A stretch of DNA of 64,000 nucleotides. Origin: Siphonodentalium dalli. Lineage: Eukaryota > Mollusca > Scaphopoda > Gadilida > Siphonodentaliidae. Where the stretch lies: positions 142,308,351-142,372,350 of the forward strand of contig CP136062.1 in assembly GCA_032622095.1 (NCBI GenBank), written 5' to 3'. Numbering within the stretch: the first letter of the stretch is position 1; the number at the start of each line of letters is the position of its first letter. The notes beneath the pieces were generated by a model. It did no database searches. It was not told where the DNA came from and saw only the letters and a list, made by a program, of their open reading frames with translations. A program made the translations under genes and the position numbers. Below, in pieces: positions 23,846-34,039 of the stretch.

Positions 23846-23927
23846 CTTTCCAGTTCCTTCCCAAACAGGTGATGAAATGGTTGATGGCGAGGTATATTGA
23901 ATGTACAGATATGAGACATATATACAC
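23846..23927 (-). CDS. ZDHHC3/7: Palmitoyltransferase ZDHHC3/7-like, middle exon
   Basis: Acceptor ctttttccag and donor gtgagt bound an 82-bp exon of 27 codons plus one G. It reads VYICLISVHSIYLAINHF then ITCLGRNWK. It continues the membrane segment that follows the DHHC domain in ZDHHC3/7 relatives (pattern YI-LIS-H followed by a HF--C----W ending). Phase fits the flanking exons: the upstream exon ends in phase 0, and the leftover G joins AA of the 22258 exon to make Glu. The intron to the next exon is about 1.6 kb and carries three TTAA elements. Confidence 0.88.
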
Positions 23928-24110
23928 CTGGAAAAAGAAATAGTAGAAATTAGGCAATATTAAATAAATAACTAGATTCCAATCTAGTCTGTGTAAACAT
24001 ATACACTCGGAGTAATTACTGACTTGCAGAGTCTATCGTAGTCTCATCGACTGTCAGTTCTAGGACAGGGTGCTTGTTTTTCCCAAAATTACGTCACAGT
24101 GTGTTATGTA
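23928..24110 (-). other. Intron segment
   Basis: Start (in + coordinates) of the 16.6-kb intron between the 40504-40600 and 23846-23927 exons. The polypyrimidine-like stretch ctttttccag adjoins the exon. Confidence 0.6.
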
Positions 24111-24114
24111 TTAA

Positions 24115-25237
24115 AGACATATTATGTACTTGTTCGGGAGTGTGAAACTGATAAGTTAGTATTCAGGCACTATAACAACTGGAGGACTGTATTACAGGGA
24201 CCAGCCGAGGGGGCGACATAGGCGAAATAGTCGCCCTAGAGCCGCCAATTTCGCCCTACTAAGGCTCTAGGGCGAAGTTGAAGTCTCCTTGTAAAAAAAA
24301 AAAAATATATATAATAATAGTTATAGTATAATATAGGACCATGACATAGGAAATACATTTGGCACTTAGAATGGCATATGATGAATATATTGTCCAACTT
24401 GGTTTTGTCTTAATTAGTGTATTGACACCTGTTATTCAATCCATTAGTGGCCATAGTGGGGCCCTAGTTATCACACATGTGTACCATGGACACTCCAAGG
24501 TAGATTGTTATGAAATTAAACACACAAGTCAGTATATGTCACACCTACTGAAGCCTGTTGTATTGCTGGTGGATTAAGCTGAGAGTTTATTTGGTGGTGT
24601 AAATGATCATAATATAGGATCAATACTTATTTTGCTATAATCAATAATTTTGTGTTTACTATTACAAATTATTTACTAAGTACATTCACATATTAAGAGG
24701 ATAACTTTTTGATTATCAATATATGTTTGTTATTAATAATTATTATTCATTCAAATTTATTGACAAAACAGCCTAGTTTTAACCCCCAAAAAAGAAAACA
24801 ATCCGGTAATATAATTGATAATTGAGACTTTGAGTCTCCCCACTTCTCCCTATTTTCCCCTGACTTCTCCCTAAAATCTCCAGAGGGAGAAGTCACTTCT
24901 CCCTAAAATTAGACCCCTGGCTGGTCCCTGGACTGTAACATTCTACTAAGTACATGTACTAACATCGCTGAAAATTTGCAGCAAATCGACCATACCACTT
25001 CATAGAAAACATCGTTTGAACTACGCTCAATTGTAAATATTTACTACTCGATTCAGGACGCAACTATCGGCGATAAACTAATGAAAACGATTTCGTCATC
25101 GAGAATCACTGCATCTAATTCATAAATAAGAATGACAGTGTGTATTGTCAATTTGGATATACTATTTGTAAAAAAATTACTACTTTGAACAACAACCATT
25201 TCTTTTGGATCACCATACTGGAGTGTTTCACATCACT
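24115..25237 (+). mobile_element. TTAA-flanked element with a nested hAT-like insertion
   Basis: Flanked by TTAA (24111-24114, 25238-25241). Its outer parts (agacatattatgtac..., and ...ggagtgtttcacatcact) match 60811-61181, which is also TTAA-flanked. Compared with that copy, this one is interrupted by 24195-24930. No gene seen. Confidence 0.75.
24195..24930. mobile_element. hAT-like non-autonomous element
   Basis: A 736-bp unit with inverted ends cagggaccagcc / ggctggtccctg, inserted in the TTAA element. The flanks gactgtatta and gactgtaaca form an imperfect direct repeat, and the uninterrupted copy at 60811-61181 shows the empty site. CAGGG ends suggest hAT. The interior has ggcgaaatagtcgccctag hairpins and ggagaagtcacttctccc. 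The 72-codon frame inside is unrecognised. Confidence 0.75.
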
Positions 25238-25241
25238 TTAA

Positions 25242-26170
25242 TCCTTTCTATTAGACGCTGTCATCTTAGAGAAAGTTCTGATTGGCGTTAATGACTTAGA
25301 AACCTTTGGGGTTCGGAAATAGAAACTCTATGGCAAGTATTGGTAAGCAAACCCACTATTATAAGGTAAATATGGGTGTAAGCAGCTATTAGTGATCAGA
25401 CCCACTATTCTATATGTGGGTCAGTGTACAGCAGGTATTGGTAATTAGACACACTGTTATACAGTATATGTGGGTGTATGGCAGCTATTGGTAATCAGTC
25501 CCACTAATATATGGGTCTGATATTTACTGAGACTGATTCTCATCCATTTTTGAAAATTGAGGCAGGTAAGCAAATTTTATTTTGTATTCTTGCCAATGTA
25601 AATAGTTACAGCTAGTTCTGGAAATTGAAACAGTAAGTTCTACCATTTAAAAGCTAGCATACCTTTCAAACTGCCCAATCGCAACTTGACAAAATTGGAG
25701 TGATTAAGGAGTTATTGCAAAGTTGCTTAACAATACCGGTAACAGTTCAGATATAAACAAAATTACATGAAAATTATCCAAAAGATAAATATTTGGGAAC
25801 AGGACCAAGGTTAAGTAAGGTCATGAATATCTATAAATTTTATTATATAGATGAATAACTCTAAAATGGGAAAATCTGGAAAAATCGATTGAATGCCCTC
25901 ACAGTAGTAAACATGCATATCAAATTTCATTCAGATACGACAACTGGTGTTTGAGATATATATGTCCGCGGATGGAGTGACGGATTGAAAAATGGAGGGA
26001 TAGATGTCCAGATAGACGGATGGACCGTTGGTTGGACGGATGGAAGGACAGACGAGGTCAATCCAGTATACCCCCATTCTCTGCGAGAGTGGGGGTTTAA
26101 TAAGCTTTCTAAATAGAGATATACATGCACTAATTTGAACCCATTCAACATGAAAACAGATTTTACCCCA
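25242..26170. repeat. Intron with gacgg-type dispersed repeat
   Basis: Short tandem-like words (tattggtaatcagaccc variants) lie at 25340-25520. At 25780-26095 is a dispersed repeat: aatcgattgaatgcc, catatcaaatttcattcaga, gatggacggttg-like words, then gtcaatccagtatacccccat. The last words recur at 38212-38250. No gene seen. Confidence 0.55.
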
Positions 26171-26174
26171 TTAA

Positions 26175-26435
26175 CCCTGTCTTACTAAATGCATTCTCCA
26201 TTCCAGTATATATTAGAATGGTCTATTATTATTCATTTGAGGAGTGTTCAGGAAAAATGAGCAGATGACAGACAGACAAAAGATAATACAAGTGAAGAAG
26301 AATTTTCCTATACATTGGTGGGAAATGTTCAGATAACAAGGGCAACAAACGACCTATGGAAGTCGTTTGTTGAACTTATTATCTGAACATTTCCTAAGGG
26401 AACTACTCATCAATGAGTATTTAGTCTAGAAAGTG
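26175..26435. repeat. TTAA-associated MITE, 'actaaatggattctccca' family
   Basis: Left TTAA at 26171-26174, then ccctgtcttactaaatgc; right end tatttagtctagaaagtg. Contains a hairpin at 26327-26391 (tgttcagataa ... ttatctgaaca, with caacaaacgac inside). Relatives are at 38350-39340 and 40745-40963, with a partial copy near 10425-10530. Confidence 0.6.
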
Positions 26436-26476
26436 TAAACAAATATTTCAGTAAGAAAATCAGGTTATTGGCTATA

Positions 26477-26605
26477 CAGTAATGCCCTAAATAATAGACT
26501 CCTTAACCACAGCAGAATTATGGGTAATTTTTCAGGATTTAGTCGGAAATATGGCTTGTTGCCATTGATCGGAAAGCTCTCAGTTGATTATTTAGGGCAT
26601 TACTG
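26477..26605. repeat. Palindromic Tc1/mariner-type MITE, internally deleted
   Basis: Left arm complete to the centre (cagtaatgccctaaataata to ggaaagctctcagt), then only the last ~25 bp of the right arm (gattatttagggcattactg). TA precedes it at 26475-26476. Confidence 0.85.
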
Positions 26606-26939
26606 TTCTAAAGTTCTAAGATACTAAGTTTTAATATTAATTTGACTCATATCAATCTCAAATGTGAAACAAAAATTCCAATCACAGCAAATTCTTACTA
26701 TCAATCATGCTATATATTACTTGGGCCACAAAATAATTAGAAACAAACCAATATATATTAGACATGGCAACATTGTACATCATGTTCAGATTCTAGGAAG
26801 ATCTCAACAATATTACTGCAATATTGGATTATTGGCTCCGACAGAAATGAATTGCTTGTCCTTGGTCAACTCAATCATAAAGTCTGATGGTCAAAGATAA
26901 GTACGACCTACTTGTTTGGTAACAAGCTGTCTGTCTTAA
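26606..26939. other. Intron, no gene seen
   Basis: Holds a 78-codon plus-strand frame at 26664-26900 with no recognisable similarity; likely chance. Confidence 0.4.
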
Positions 26940-27374
26940 CCCTTTCAGTGCCAGGGGCCAATCTCATCAGCCCTAATTTACGGTCTGTAAAATCGGCCCT
27001 AAAAAATTTAAAAATAAATGTTTATTTGTTTTTAGATTTTTTTTGGGGTATGCTTAAGCATGCTATAGCGAATTTAAAAACAAACTGGATAAAACCTTAG
27101 GGGCATGTTATAACTCAAAACTATCACCAAGTATTCATAGTAATAATTTTGATGCCCATGAAAAACGTAAGATTCCCTGGCAATAAACCTACAAAATAAG
27201 TCTGTTAAAGAATATAAGAAAAAATTAATTAAAATTGTAAAAAATTGTAAAAAATAATAACAAATGATGAAAAATTGTTATGCCAATGCATTCTCTTATA
27301 TATGCATATATAAGAGAATGCATTGGCACAGGGTATATGGGTTGATACAAAAATCGGACCTGGCACTGAAAGGG
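26940..27374. repeat. TTAA-flanked MITE with inner palindrome
   Basis: TTAA at 26936-26939 and 27375-27378; ends ccctttcagtgccagg and cctggcactgaaaggg. Shares its interior with 22968-23429 (taagcatgctatagcgaat, caccaagtattcatagtaa). The inner palindrome is shortened to gcattctcttatatatgc plus its inverse. It lies 77 bp left of the Academ element. Confidence 0.8.
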
Positions 27375-27451
27375 TTAAGTTATGCCTCTGTATATTATCA
27401 ACTTGTCGGAATTCAATGAGTGCTCTGTTACGTATATTGTCTAAAAGCCTG

Positions 27452-27587
27452 TAGTCCAGGCACATTAGACATAAAAATGAGAAAGTAAGGAAAAAAATCG
27501 GAGAAAGCTGATTTTTTTATATGTTTCCGGGACACACATTGCGGATAAAGTGTGAAAAGTCCCCGCGAATCCGAGTTGAGCTTTTTT
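27452..27587 (+). repeat. Left terminal inverted repeat of the Academ-like element
   Basis: Matching blocks with the right end, in order: 27452-27468 (17 bp), 27489-27517 (29 bp, ggaaaaaaatcgg onward), 27555-27564 (aaaagtcccc) and 27568-27587 (aatccgagttgagctttttt). Between blocks the two ends differ. Confidence 0.9.
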
Positions 27588-28458
27588 AGTTATAGCGTTT
27601 TTTTGATGAAAAAAAAAATTGAAAAAAAAATTCGACCCAGCTCCATATTTCTCATTCTTATTCGCCTTAGTAGGGTGAGAATCATAAATATCGTGCTGAA
27701 TTATATTGAGAATACATATCCCCAACAGAAAATGCCAACTTTGTACCAATCCTCACACTCAATGGTGAAATATTCACGAAAATGTACAAAATTACGAAAA
27801 AAAAATTAATTGTTTTCATACACACAACGGTACACAACGTCCATTAAATCAAATCTACGACTACTTTGGGAGTTAAATTATATATCAAAAATTGCAGAAA
27901 AGCAGTGGCTTTATAATGATATATAACAATAGTCATTTATTCCATAATGAACTGGTGAAACGTGTGAAATATTAACCATACCCCCTAAACTCAAATTCAA
28001 ACGGCATCGACTTTTCTCATTCAATTTCCTGATGAAAGTCGTTCAAGGCTATTTTGCATCAAAAAGAGCGTTGTTCGCCTACACTCAAGATGCATTGGCA
28101 TGTAATGTGTGCACGCCCTTTATAAACAAATTTGTTACGACAACGCTCTTTAATTCCGCATTCCAGGTCTGTCCATTGCACAATTTGCTCTGTTCAGTAT
28201 TGGACACTCCGCATTTGATGCCTAGATATTGAAACCAATGATCCCTTGATAGATACATATGTAATTTTGCCTGTTGTTGATTATTAGAGTCTTGTGTTAT
28301 TTGTAGAACTGATCAGTTATGTTGTTGGCATATCACTTAGCGTTACCTGTTGATACCTTACGGTGACAACGACGCAGGTCCGCACATTGATATCTGTTCT
28401 GTGGTATTGTACTTGAGTTTATTGTGTCTATCATCTTTTTTCTGTTGTGACTTTGGCA
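27588..28458 (+). other. Academ-like element, 5' untranslated region
   Basis: About 870 bp between the left terminal repeat and the gene. It has A/T runs and no open frame of note. An in-frame TGA at 28414-28416 closes the reading frame upstream of the gene. A promoter is expected here but I could not identify one. Confidence 0.6.
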
Positions 28459-31400
28459 ATGGATAAATGTATCAAATGTAACGATGAGTTGACCGGCTCG
28501 TCCGGAATAACTACACTTGGTGAGCGGGGTATAGAAAAGTTGGTTGCTGTAAGCGTCGAGCTTGGCGATAATCTTTTTGCCGGTTCGAAGAAACCCACAG
28601 TTGGTGAGAAAATTCACAGATTCTGCTACAAGAATTATACACGGGAAAGTTCTGTAAGAAAAAGTAAGAGAATGTCTCTAGATGCAGCTGAATCTGACGA
28701 AGCTGGTCCATCTATGACAAAAAAATTGCGCTCTGATCAATATGCTTTCAATTTTAAACTCCATTGTCTGTTCTGTGGAGAATCCGCCGACAAACAAACT
28801 CATATACCCGTTCAACATAGAAGAGAAGTCCACACCGTTGAAACATTGACTCTTGTTGATAGTATCAGAACCCGTTGTTTGAAACGTAGTGATGAATGGG
28901 GTGAGTCTGTACTTACTCGGATCGGTCGTGCTATCGATCTAGTGGCCGAGGAAGGTCGGTATCACCATGATTGCTGGACAGGATTTGTCAGAGATAAGCC
29001 TGAGCGAACTCTTTCACGGGGTAGGCCTGTTGCAGACAAGAAAGCACTTGCATTCCATGAATTGTGTACCTTTATGGAGAACAGCGATGAGTGTCAGTTT
29101 TCCTTGAGCGAATTGGCAGAGACGTTTGAATCGTATCTTGGTGACGAAGTCGGTTACACAATTAAACATCTTAAAACCAAACTGCTTGAGCATTTCGGTA
29201 GTAGAATCTCTATTACAACACTGAGGTCCCTAAAAAATGTTGTCACATTCAGAGATTCATCAGACAAAATACTATATGATTCGTGGTACTCAGACAAATG
29301 TACCAATGAAACTGATGAACGTATGCGCATCGTCAAGAAAGCATCGGCTATAGTCCGCGATGATATTCGGTCAACCATTTACGAGTGTGACGTTTATCCC
29401 AAACCCGATTCGTTATCTGTATCTAGTGATCTACTACCCGATACACTCCAAACCTTGTTACAAGGGATTGTTGCTCCGTCGCAGCGTGGGCAAAACATCC
29501 AAGCCAACCAGAGACGCGTGACAGCCATAGGTCAGTCTCTAATAAGTTCTTGTCGGCCCCGTTCATTCTTGTCACCAGTATTATTGTCGGTAGCAGTTTA
29601 CATACATAGGAAATTCGCATCTAGGGAATTGATCGACATTCTGAATGGACTAATGTTCTCTTCTAGCTACCGGGAAGTTCAACAATACGTTCATTCTGTC
29701 ATGATAAGCAAAGGTCCGTCGCCTAGACTTGCGAACTTCACACAATTCGTTTTCGATAGCGCCGATTGTAATGTGCGCACGCTAGATGGCAAGAATACTT
29801 TCCATAGTATGGGAGGCATCGCCTGTATAACTCCAAGCAGAGATCACACAGAAGAGTCTCCGATAAAACGACTAACTGGTGATCATTCGAATATTGGCTC
29901 TGGTGAATTCGGGTACATCCCTTTGAAAGGTTACAGTAAACCAAGCAAATCGGGTCTTGACGAAATTGTGATGAAGGATTTATCAACATTGGGTGAATCT
30001 GATCCGAAAAATTTGAAACTCGCAAAAACAGTCGACAGTCTTTGGTCTTTGACGCATGTACTGAGAGTACCTTGCCCATCTTGGGCTGGATATATGCACA
30101 TTGTCACATCATCAGATGATTATGAAACAAGTGATGTCGAGATACTTCCCTTTATTAATTTTGATCCATCCAACCCGAGCACAATTTACACTGCTCTCAT
30201 GTTTGCACAAACTGAATGTGAGAAACAGGGACTGAACGTTTGTCCAGTGACGTTTGACCAACCACTTTATATCAAAGCAGTGGAGATTGTGTCTTCGTCA
30301 GATAAGTTGACAAAAGTTTTCGTTAGACTCGGCGGCTTCCATATGATTATGTCATATTTAGGGGCAATTGGTTCGATCATGGCTGGTAGCGGCTTGGATG
30401 AACTTTGGAGGACTGTTTATGCTGGTGGGTCAATCCATCATTTGATCAGTGGTCATGCATATTCAAGAGCAGTTCGTGCCCATTTGCTAACACAAATTGC
30501 CATTACAAAACTTGTGTTTGAAGAAAGCCGAACACTAGATAACATAGACTGCACAGAAGTCAATGAAATATTCTGTGGACTTGCCAGAGGTGACTGTACA
30601 ACAGCTGACGCTGTCAATCAAGAAAGTGTCAACCATCTACTGTCAAAATTACACGAACTGCTCCAGAATGCGTCCGTAGGACGCACAGGAAAGCTTTGGG
30701 TACAATACTACGAGCAAATAGGTCTTCTCCAGTTGTTCTTGAGAGCAGAGCGCACAGGCGACTGGGAACTCCACACATATTGTGTTCGCAATATGATTCC
30801 AGTATTTCACGCAGGTGGTCATTTTGCATACGCAAAAAGTTCTCATCTCTATTTGCAGCAGATGAATGAGCTAACAGAAATAATGCAACAGGATGATTTG
30901 AAGTTGTTCACTGAGAAAGGTTACTTTACCATAAGGCGCTCAGATAAATTCTGGGACGGGATATATTCTGATCAGACCATAGAGCAGTGTTTAATGAGAA
31001 TGTTCAAGCTCCCTGGTGGTCTCACACATGGCAGGGGAATAACCGATAGCACTGTTGCGAAATGGGTACATGGACTACCTCTTTGCCTTCCGATATGTAA
31101 TGCTCTCGAAAATTTTGTTAATGTTCACACTGGTCATGGCGAACAACATCGGGATCTCCGTCAAAGTTCACAATTGACTGATGCCAATGATATCACCAAA
31201 TTATTGAACTGGCTCAGAGTGCATTCCCCCTTTCAGATTAGAGATCCACTACAATTAGTCTCTATAGCGACCGGGTTTGTGGCCGACGAAACTGTGAACT
31301 GTGACCAAGTTCGCAAAATTGGTGAATGTTGCGTATCGAATGTTGTAAGCAAAACGTTCAACAGCATCAAACTACGACGTGTTGACACTGTGAAGTCTTT

Positions 31401-32793
31401 CGCATCGATGGCAAATAGCATCAAAGTCCGTGGAAGTAAGGTAGTGATTGACCCCACAATTCTGTTCAACCGCATCACATGTGTTATTCAGTCACAAGCC
31501 GAGATGGAAGAGTATCTCAAATATGAACTCACCCCGAAACCAACAGCATTGTTTGATTCTGCTGGAATGAGGAAGACACAGAAAAGCACGCTCGGTAAGA
31601 TCCTCAAAACATACGGTTCCGAGCAAACTAAAATTCCAGAACATTCTCTGTTTGTTGTAGATGGTGGATTTTTATTGAGGGCAGTTGTATGGCCTAAACA
31701 GTCGTCATATAAGGACATATGTACATCATATTCCAATTATCTAGTGAGACATTTTGGGGCGAACGTCGTGGTTGTTTTTGATGGTTATGCTTGTACAATG
31801 TCGACAAAGGGCATGGAACAAGCCCGTAGATCTAAAAACAGGTATTCCACAGCCACCACACCCCAATCCGATTTCCTTGCAAATGCCAAGAACAAAACCC
31901 AACTGATCGATCTTCTAATGCAGGAGCTATCTGCTATCAATATTCAGTCCAAGCAGGCCGAGGCTGATGCTGATGTACTGATAGCCGAAACTGCACTTGA
32001 CATCGCTCAAGATGACAACAATGTTGTCGTTGTGGGAACAGACACAGACTTGTTAGTCATTCTTACCTCTCGAGTTCAACCGGGATGTAATATTCACATG
32101 ATGTATTCCATTACCCAAAACTTACTAGTTTCAGTTAGTGAAATAGCAACCAAAATGGGTGACCATAGAAGCAACCTCCTTGTAGCACATTCTATAAGTG
32201 GTTGTGACACTACTTCTGCACTCTTTCGAGTTGGTAAGAAGAAAGTATTCAGTACAATTGTCTCCGATGTTACTAGCGACTCACAACAGTATGTCAACAC
32301 AATTTTGGCGGATGACAGTACACCAAGTGCAGTAGCCGCTGCCGGGGAACAACTTCTCCTGATCTTATACGGGAGTAAAACTGTTTCCTCTCTCGACCAA
32401 TATAGATATGTCACTTACAAGCGTTATGTTGCAAAATCTAAACTGAATAAACCCATCGACCTAGCCTCACTCCCACCAAGCAGCGATGCTGCACAACAAC
32501 ATGTCTACAGATGTTATCTCCAGGTCCAACAATGGCTGGGCACTTCGCTTCCTCCGACGGATTGGGGGTGGTCGCTAGACAATGGACTTCTTGTACCGAC
32601 TGCAGCCACAAAGCCATGTGCCCCCGATAACCTACTGAATCTGATCAGTTGTGGTTGCAAGAGTGCTTGTACAAAAAGGTGTGGGTGTAAGAAGGCAGGA
32701 CTCTCTTGCTCAGGTTTGTGTAATTGCAGTTCGGATTCTTGTAACAACCACAGAAACACTGTCCTGTCGGAAATTTCTGAGTTCGATGAATAA
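28459..32793 (+). CDS. Academ-like transposase with XPG/PIN nuclease and CXC domain, 1,444 aa
   Basis: The first ATG is 28459; the frame extends back only to a GTG at 28447 and a stop at 28414, so MDKCIKC is the start. Visible parts in order: CxxC at residues 4-7 and C56; CxxC at 103-106 with HHDC at 169-172, probably zinc-binding; a mid-protein core with candidate catalytic D433/D436 (FDSADCN), D600 (TFDQPL), a GGFH segment at 625-628 followed by LGAIGSIMAGSGL, and E842 (TIEQC). Then comes a PIN/XPG-like nuclease (VVDGG ~1067, FDGY ~1107, EADAD 1168-1172, GTDTD ~1193-1197, SGCDTTS ~1248-1254) and a CXC cluster ~1397-1430 (CGCKSAC, RCGCKK, CNC). The DDE residues are inferred from spacing and context; the nuclease acids are conserved-looking. 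Role inferred: excision and insertion of the element. Confidence 0.82.
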   Translation: MDKCIKCNDELTGSSGITTLGERGIEKLVAVSVELGDNLFAGSKKPTVGEKIHRFCYKNYTRESSVRKSKRMSLDAAESDEAGPSMTKKLRSDQYAFNFKLHCLFCGESADKQTHIPVQHRREVHTVETLTLVDSIRTRCLKRSDEWGESVLTRIGRAIDLVAEEGRYHHDCWTGFVRDKPERTLSRGRPVADKKALAFHELCTFMENSDECQFSLSELAETFESYLGDEVGYTIKHLKTKLLEHFGSRISITTLRSLKNVVTFRDSSDKILYDSWYSDKCTNETDERMRIVKKASAIVRDDIRSTIYECDVYPKPDSLSVSSDLLPDTLQTLLQGIVAPSQRGQNIQANQRRVTAIGQSLISSCRPRSFLSPVLLSVAVYIHRKFASRELIDILNGLMFSSSYREVQQYVHSVMISKGPSPRLANFTQFVFDSADCNVRTLDGKNTFHSMGGIACITPSRDHTEESPIKRLTGDHSNIGSGEFGYIPLKGYSKPSKSGLDEIVMKDLSTLGESDPKNLKLAKTVDSLWSLTHVLRVPCPSWAGYMHIVTSSDDYETSDVEILPFINFDPSNPSTIYTALMFAQTECEKQGLNVCPVTFDQPLYIKAVEIVSSSDKLTKVFVRLGGFHMIMSYLGAIGSIMAGSGLDELWRTVYAGGSIHHLISGHAYSRAVRAHLLTQIAITKLVFEESRTLDNIDCTEVNEIFCGLARGDCTTADAVNQESVNHLLSKLHELLQNASVGRTGKLWVQYYEQIGLLQLFLRAERTGDWELHTYCVRNMIPVFHAGGHFAYAKSSHLYLQQMNELTEIMQQDDLKLFTEKGYFTIRRSDKFWDGIYSDQTIEQCLMRMFKLPGGLTHGRGITDSTVAKWVHGLPLCLPICNALENFVNVHTGHGEQHRDLRQSSQLTDANDITKLLNWLRVHSPFQIRDPLQLVSIATGFVADETVNCDQVRKIGECCVSNVVSKTFNSIKLRRVDTVKSFASMANSIKVRGSKVVIDPTILFNRITCVIQSQAEMEEYLKYELTPKPTALFDSAGMRKTQKSTLGKILKTYGSEQTKIPEHSLFVVDGGFLLRAVVWPKQSSYKDICTSYSNYLVRHFGANVVVVFDGYACTMSTKGMEQARRSKNRYSTATTPQSDFLANAKNKTQLIDLLMQELSAINIQSKQAEADADVLIAETALDIAQDDNNVVVVGTDTDLLVILTSRVQPGCNIHMMYSITQNLLVSVSEIATKMGDHRSNLLVAHSISGCDTTSALFRVGKKKVFSTIVSDVTSDSQQYVNTILADDSTPSAVAAAGEQLLLILYGSKTVSSLDQYRYVTYKRYVAKSKLNKPIDLASLPPSSDAAQQHVYRCYLQVQQWLGTSLPPTDWGWSLDNGLLVPTAATKPCAPDNLLNLISCGCKSACTKRCGCKKAGLSCSGLCNCSSDSCNNHRNTVLSEISEFDE

Positions 32794-33292
32794 TATGTAT
32801 ATAGGTCATGTCATTTCTGTATATAGCGTTGATAATAGTCAATGTAACTTAATCCATGTTGATTGATTTGTACATCGAAAATAGTTGAGTTCTCATGCTG
32901 ACGAATTTTATGCCAAAAGGGGAACTCGGCCAGAAGCAGAGGGGGTCTTCCATAATGTCTATTTTGTAAGCAATGATAAAAGTCTTCAAATGGTGGTGGA
33001 TTTTTTATCGTCTGTCCAACTAACATCCCGTTCTGTACTACGACCCTTTGGGCAAATCCGTTAGGAAAATCGAAATTTTTTGCGTAAATCCGATACTTTT
33101 TGGTGAATTTTCAATAATTTTTCGCAGAAATTGTCACAGAATGCACATTTTCCTCTAGGTAAATGTATATTAGACATTATGTAGCTCGAAATACGCGTAA
33201 ACAAAAAATACAGTTGGATCAATTCGAGGTTACAAAGTTCGTGCGATTTTTTTAGATTTTTTTCAAACGCGTTTTCGAAAAAAGGCTGTAGA
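32794..33292 (+). other. Academ-like element, 3' untranslated region
   Basis: About 500 bp between the stop codon and the right terminal repeat. No second gene seen. Short minus-strand frames here are shadows. Confidence 0.6.
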
Positions 33293-33419
33293 AAAAAAAG
33301 CTCAACTCGGATTTTAGGGGACTTTTGTCTAATCGTTCAGTGACATGTACTCGACATTCCCTGAAAAAATCAGCTTTCTCCGATTTTTTTCCCTAGTGAA
33401 ACCTAATGTGCCTGGACTA
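33293..33419 (-). repeat. Right terminal inverted repeat of the Academ-like element
   Basis: Inverse of the left end. Blocks at 33293-33312, 33317-33326, 33364-33392 and 33403-33419 correspond to the four left-end blocks. Ends ...cctggacta followed by CTG. Confidence 0.9.
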
Positions 33420-33655
33420 CTGTGTTAGAAAATCTGTTGTCGGTCAATACATATTATCACTACACAAAGTCTCCATACTACATATATGTAGTTGGCTGAA
33501 TGTGCTCGATCAAAAGATATGTGGATTTTAGTGGCTTGTCACACAGCGAGTTGGTGGTTTGTTGCGGGATGGTATTTGGCAATTTGCATATAAAAATACT
33601 GTGGTAATTCTAAAATCACATTGCAGTCTTCCTTATTACTGATTATATCCCCATA

Positions 33656-33857
33656 CAGTAATGCCCTAAATAAACGACTCCTTAACCACAGCAGAATTAT
33701 GATGATTTTTCAGGATTTAGTCTAGTCGGAAATATGGCTTGTTGCCATTCATCGGAAAGATCTCAGTGAGAACAACAAGCCATATTTCCAATTAAATCCT
33801 GAAAAATTACCCATAATACTGCTGTGGTTAAAGAGTTGCTTATTTAGGGCATTACTG
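33656..33857. repeat. Palindromic Tc1/mariner-type MITE
   Basis: TA at 33654-33655 and 33858-33859 flank cagtaatgccctaaataa ... ttagggcattactg. The right arm lacks ~20 bp next to the centre. It is 237 bp right of the Academ-like element. Confidence 0.88.
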
Positions 33858-33859
33858 TA

Positions 33860-34039
33860 TATTCAGTAACTATAAAGGCAGATTTATAAAATTAAGAACC
33901 AGATCAAATCTCAAGCTAAAAGATAGGCATAACTGTAATTTGCAAATGAATTATTTAAGTCGCTGAGCCACAGAATTTATCGCAATGTTTGGGAATTATA
34001 ATTCATGCATGCATAGGTCATGATAATGTGGTATTTATA
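33860..34039. other. Intron spacer
   Basis: AT-rich, no feature seen. Confidence 0.4.

Larger units (their letters stand above)
27452..33419 (+). mobile_element. Academ-like DNA transposon, apparently complete
   Basis: A 5,968-bp element. Both ends begin TAGTCCAGGCACATTAG (17 identical bases) in inverted orientation and are flanked by the direct repeat CTG (27449-27451, 33420-33422). Long terminal repeats of about 130 bp continue with a 29-bp perfectly matching block and further blocks. It contains one gene, 28459-32793, with no internal stop. A 3-4 bp target duplication and an XPG-type nuclease in the protein are features described for the Academ superfamily. It lies in the 16.6-kb ZDHHC intron, on the opposite strand. 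Superfamily assignment is inference; the transposon structure is visible directly. Confidence 0.85.

Noticed and set aside
28447..28458. GTG start for the large Academ-like gene
   Set aside because: A nuclear animal gene should begin at ATG; the first in-frame ATG is 28459, giving 1,444 residues.
27436..33437. Longer diverged duplication around the Academ-like element (tgtctaaaagcctg against tgtgttagaaaatctg)
   Set aside because: Similarity is weak and needs gaps; the exact 3-bp CTG repeat is the simpler reading.
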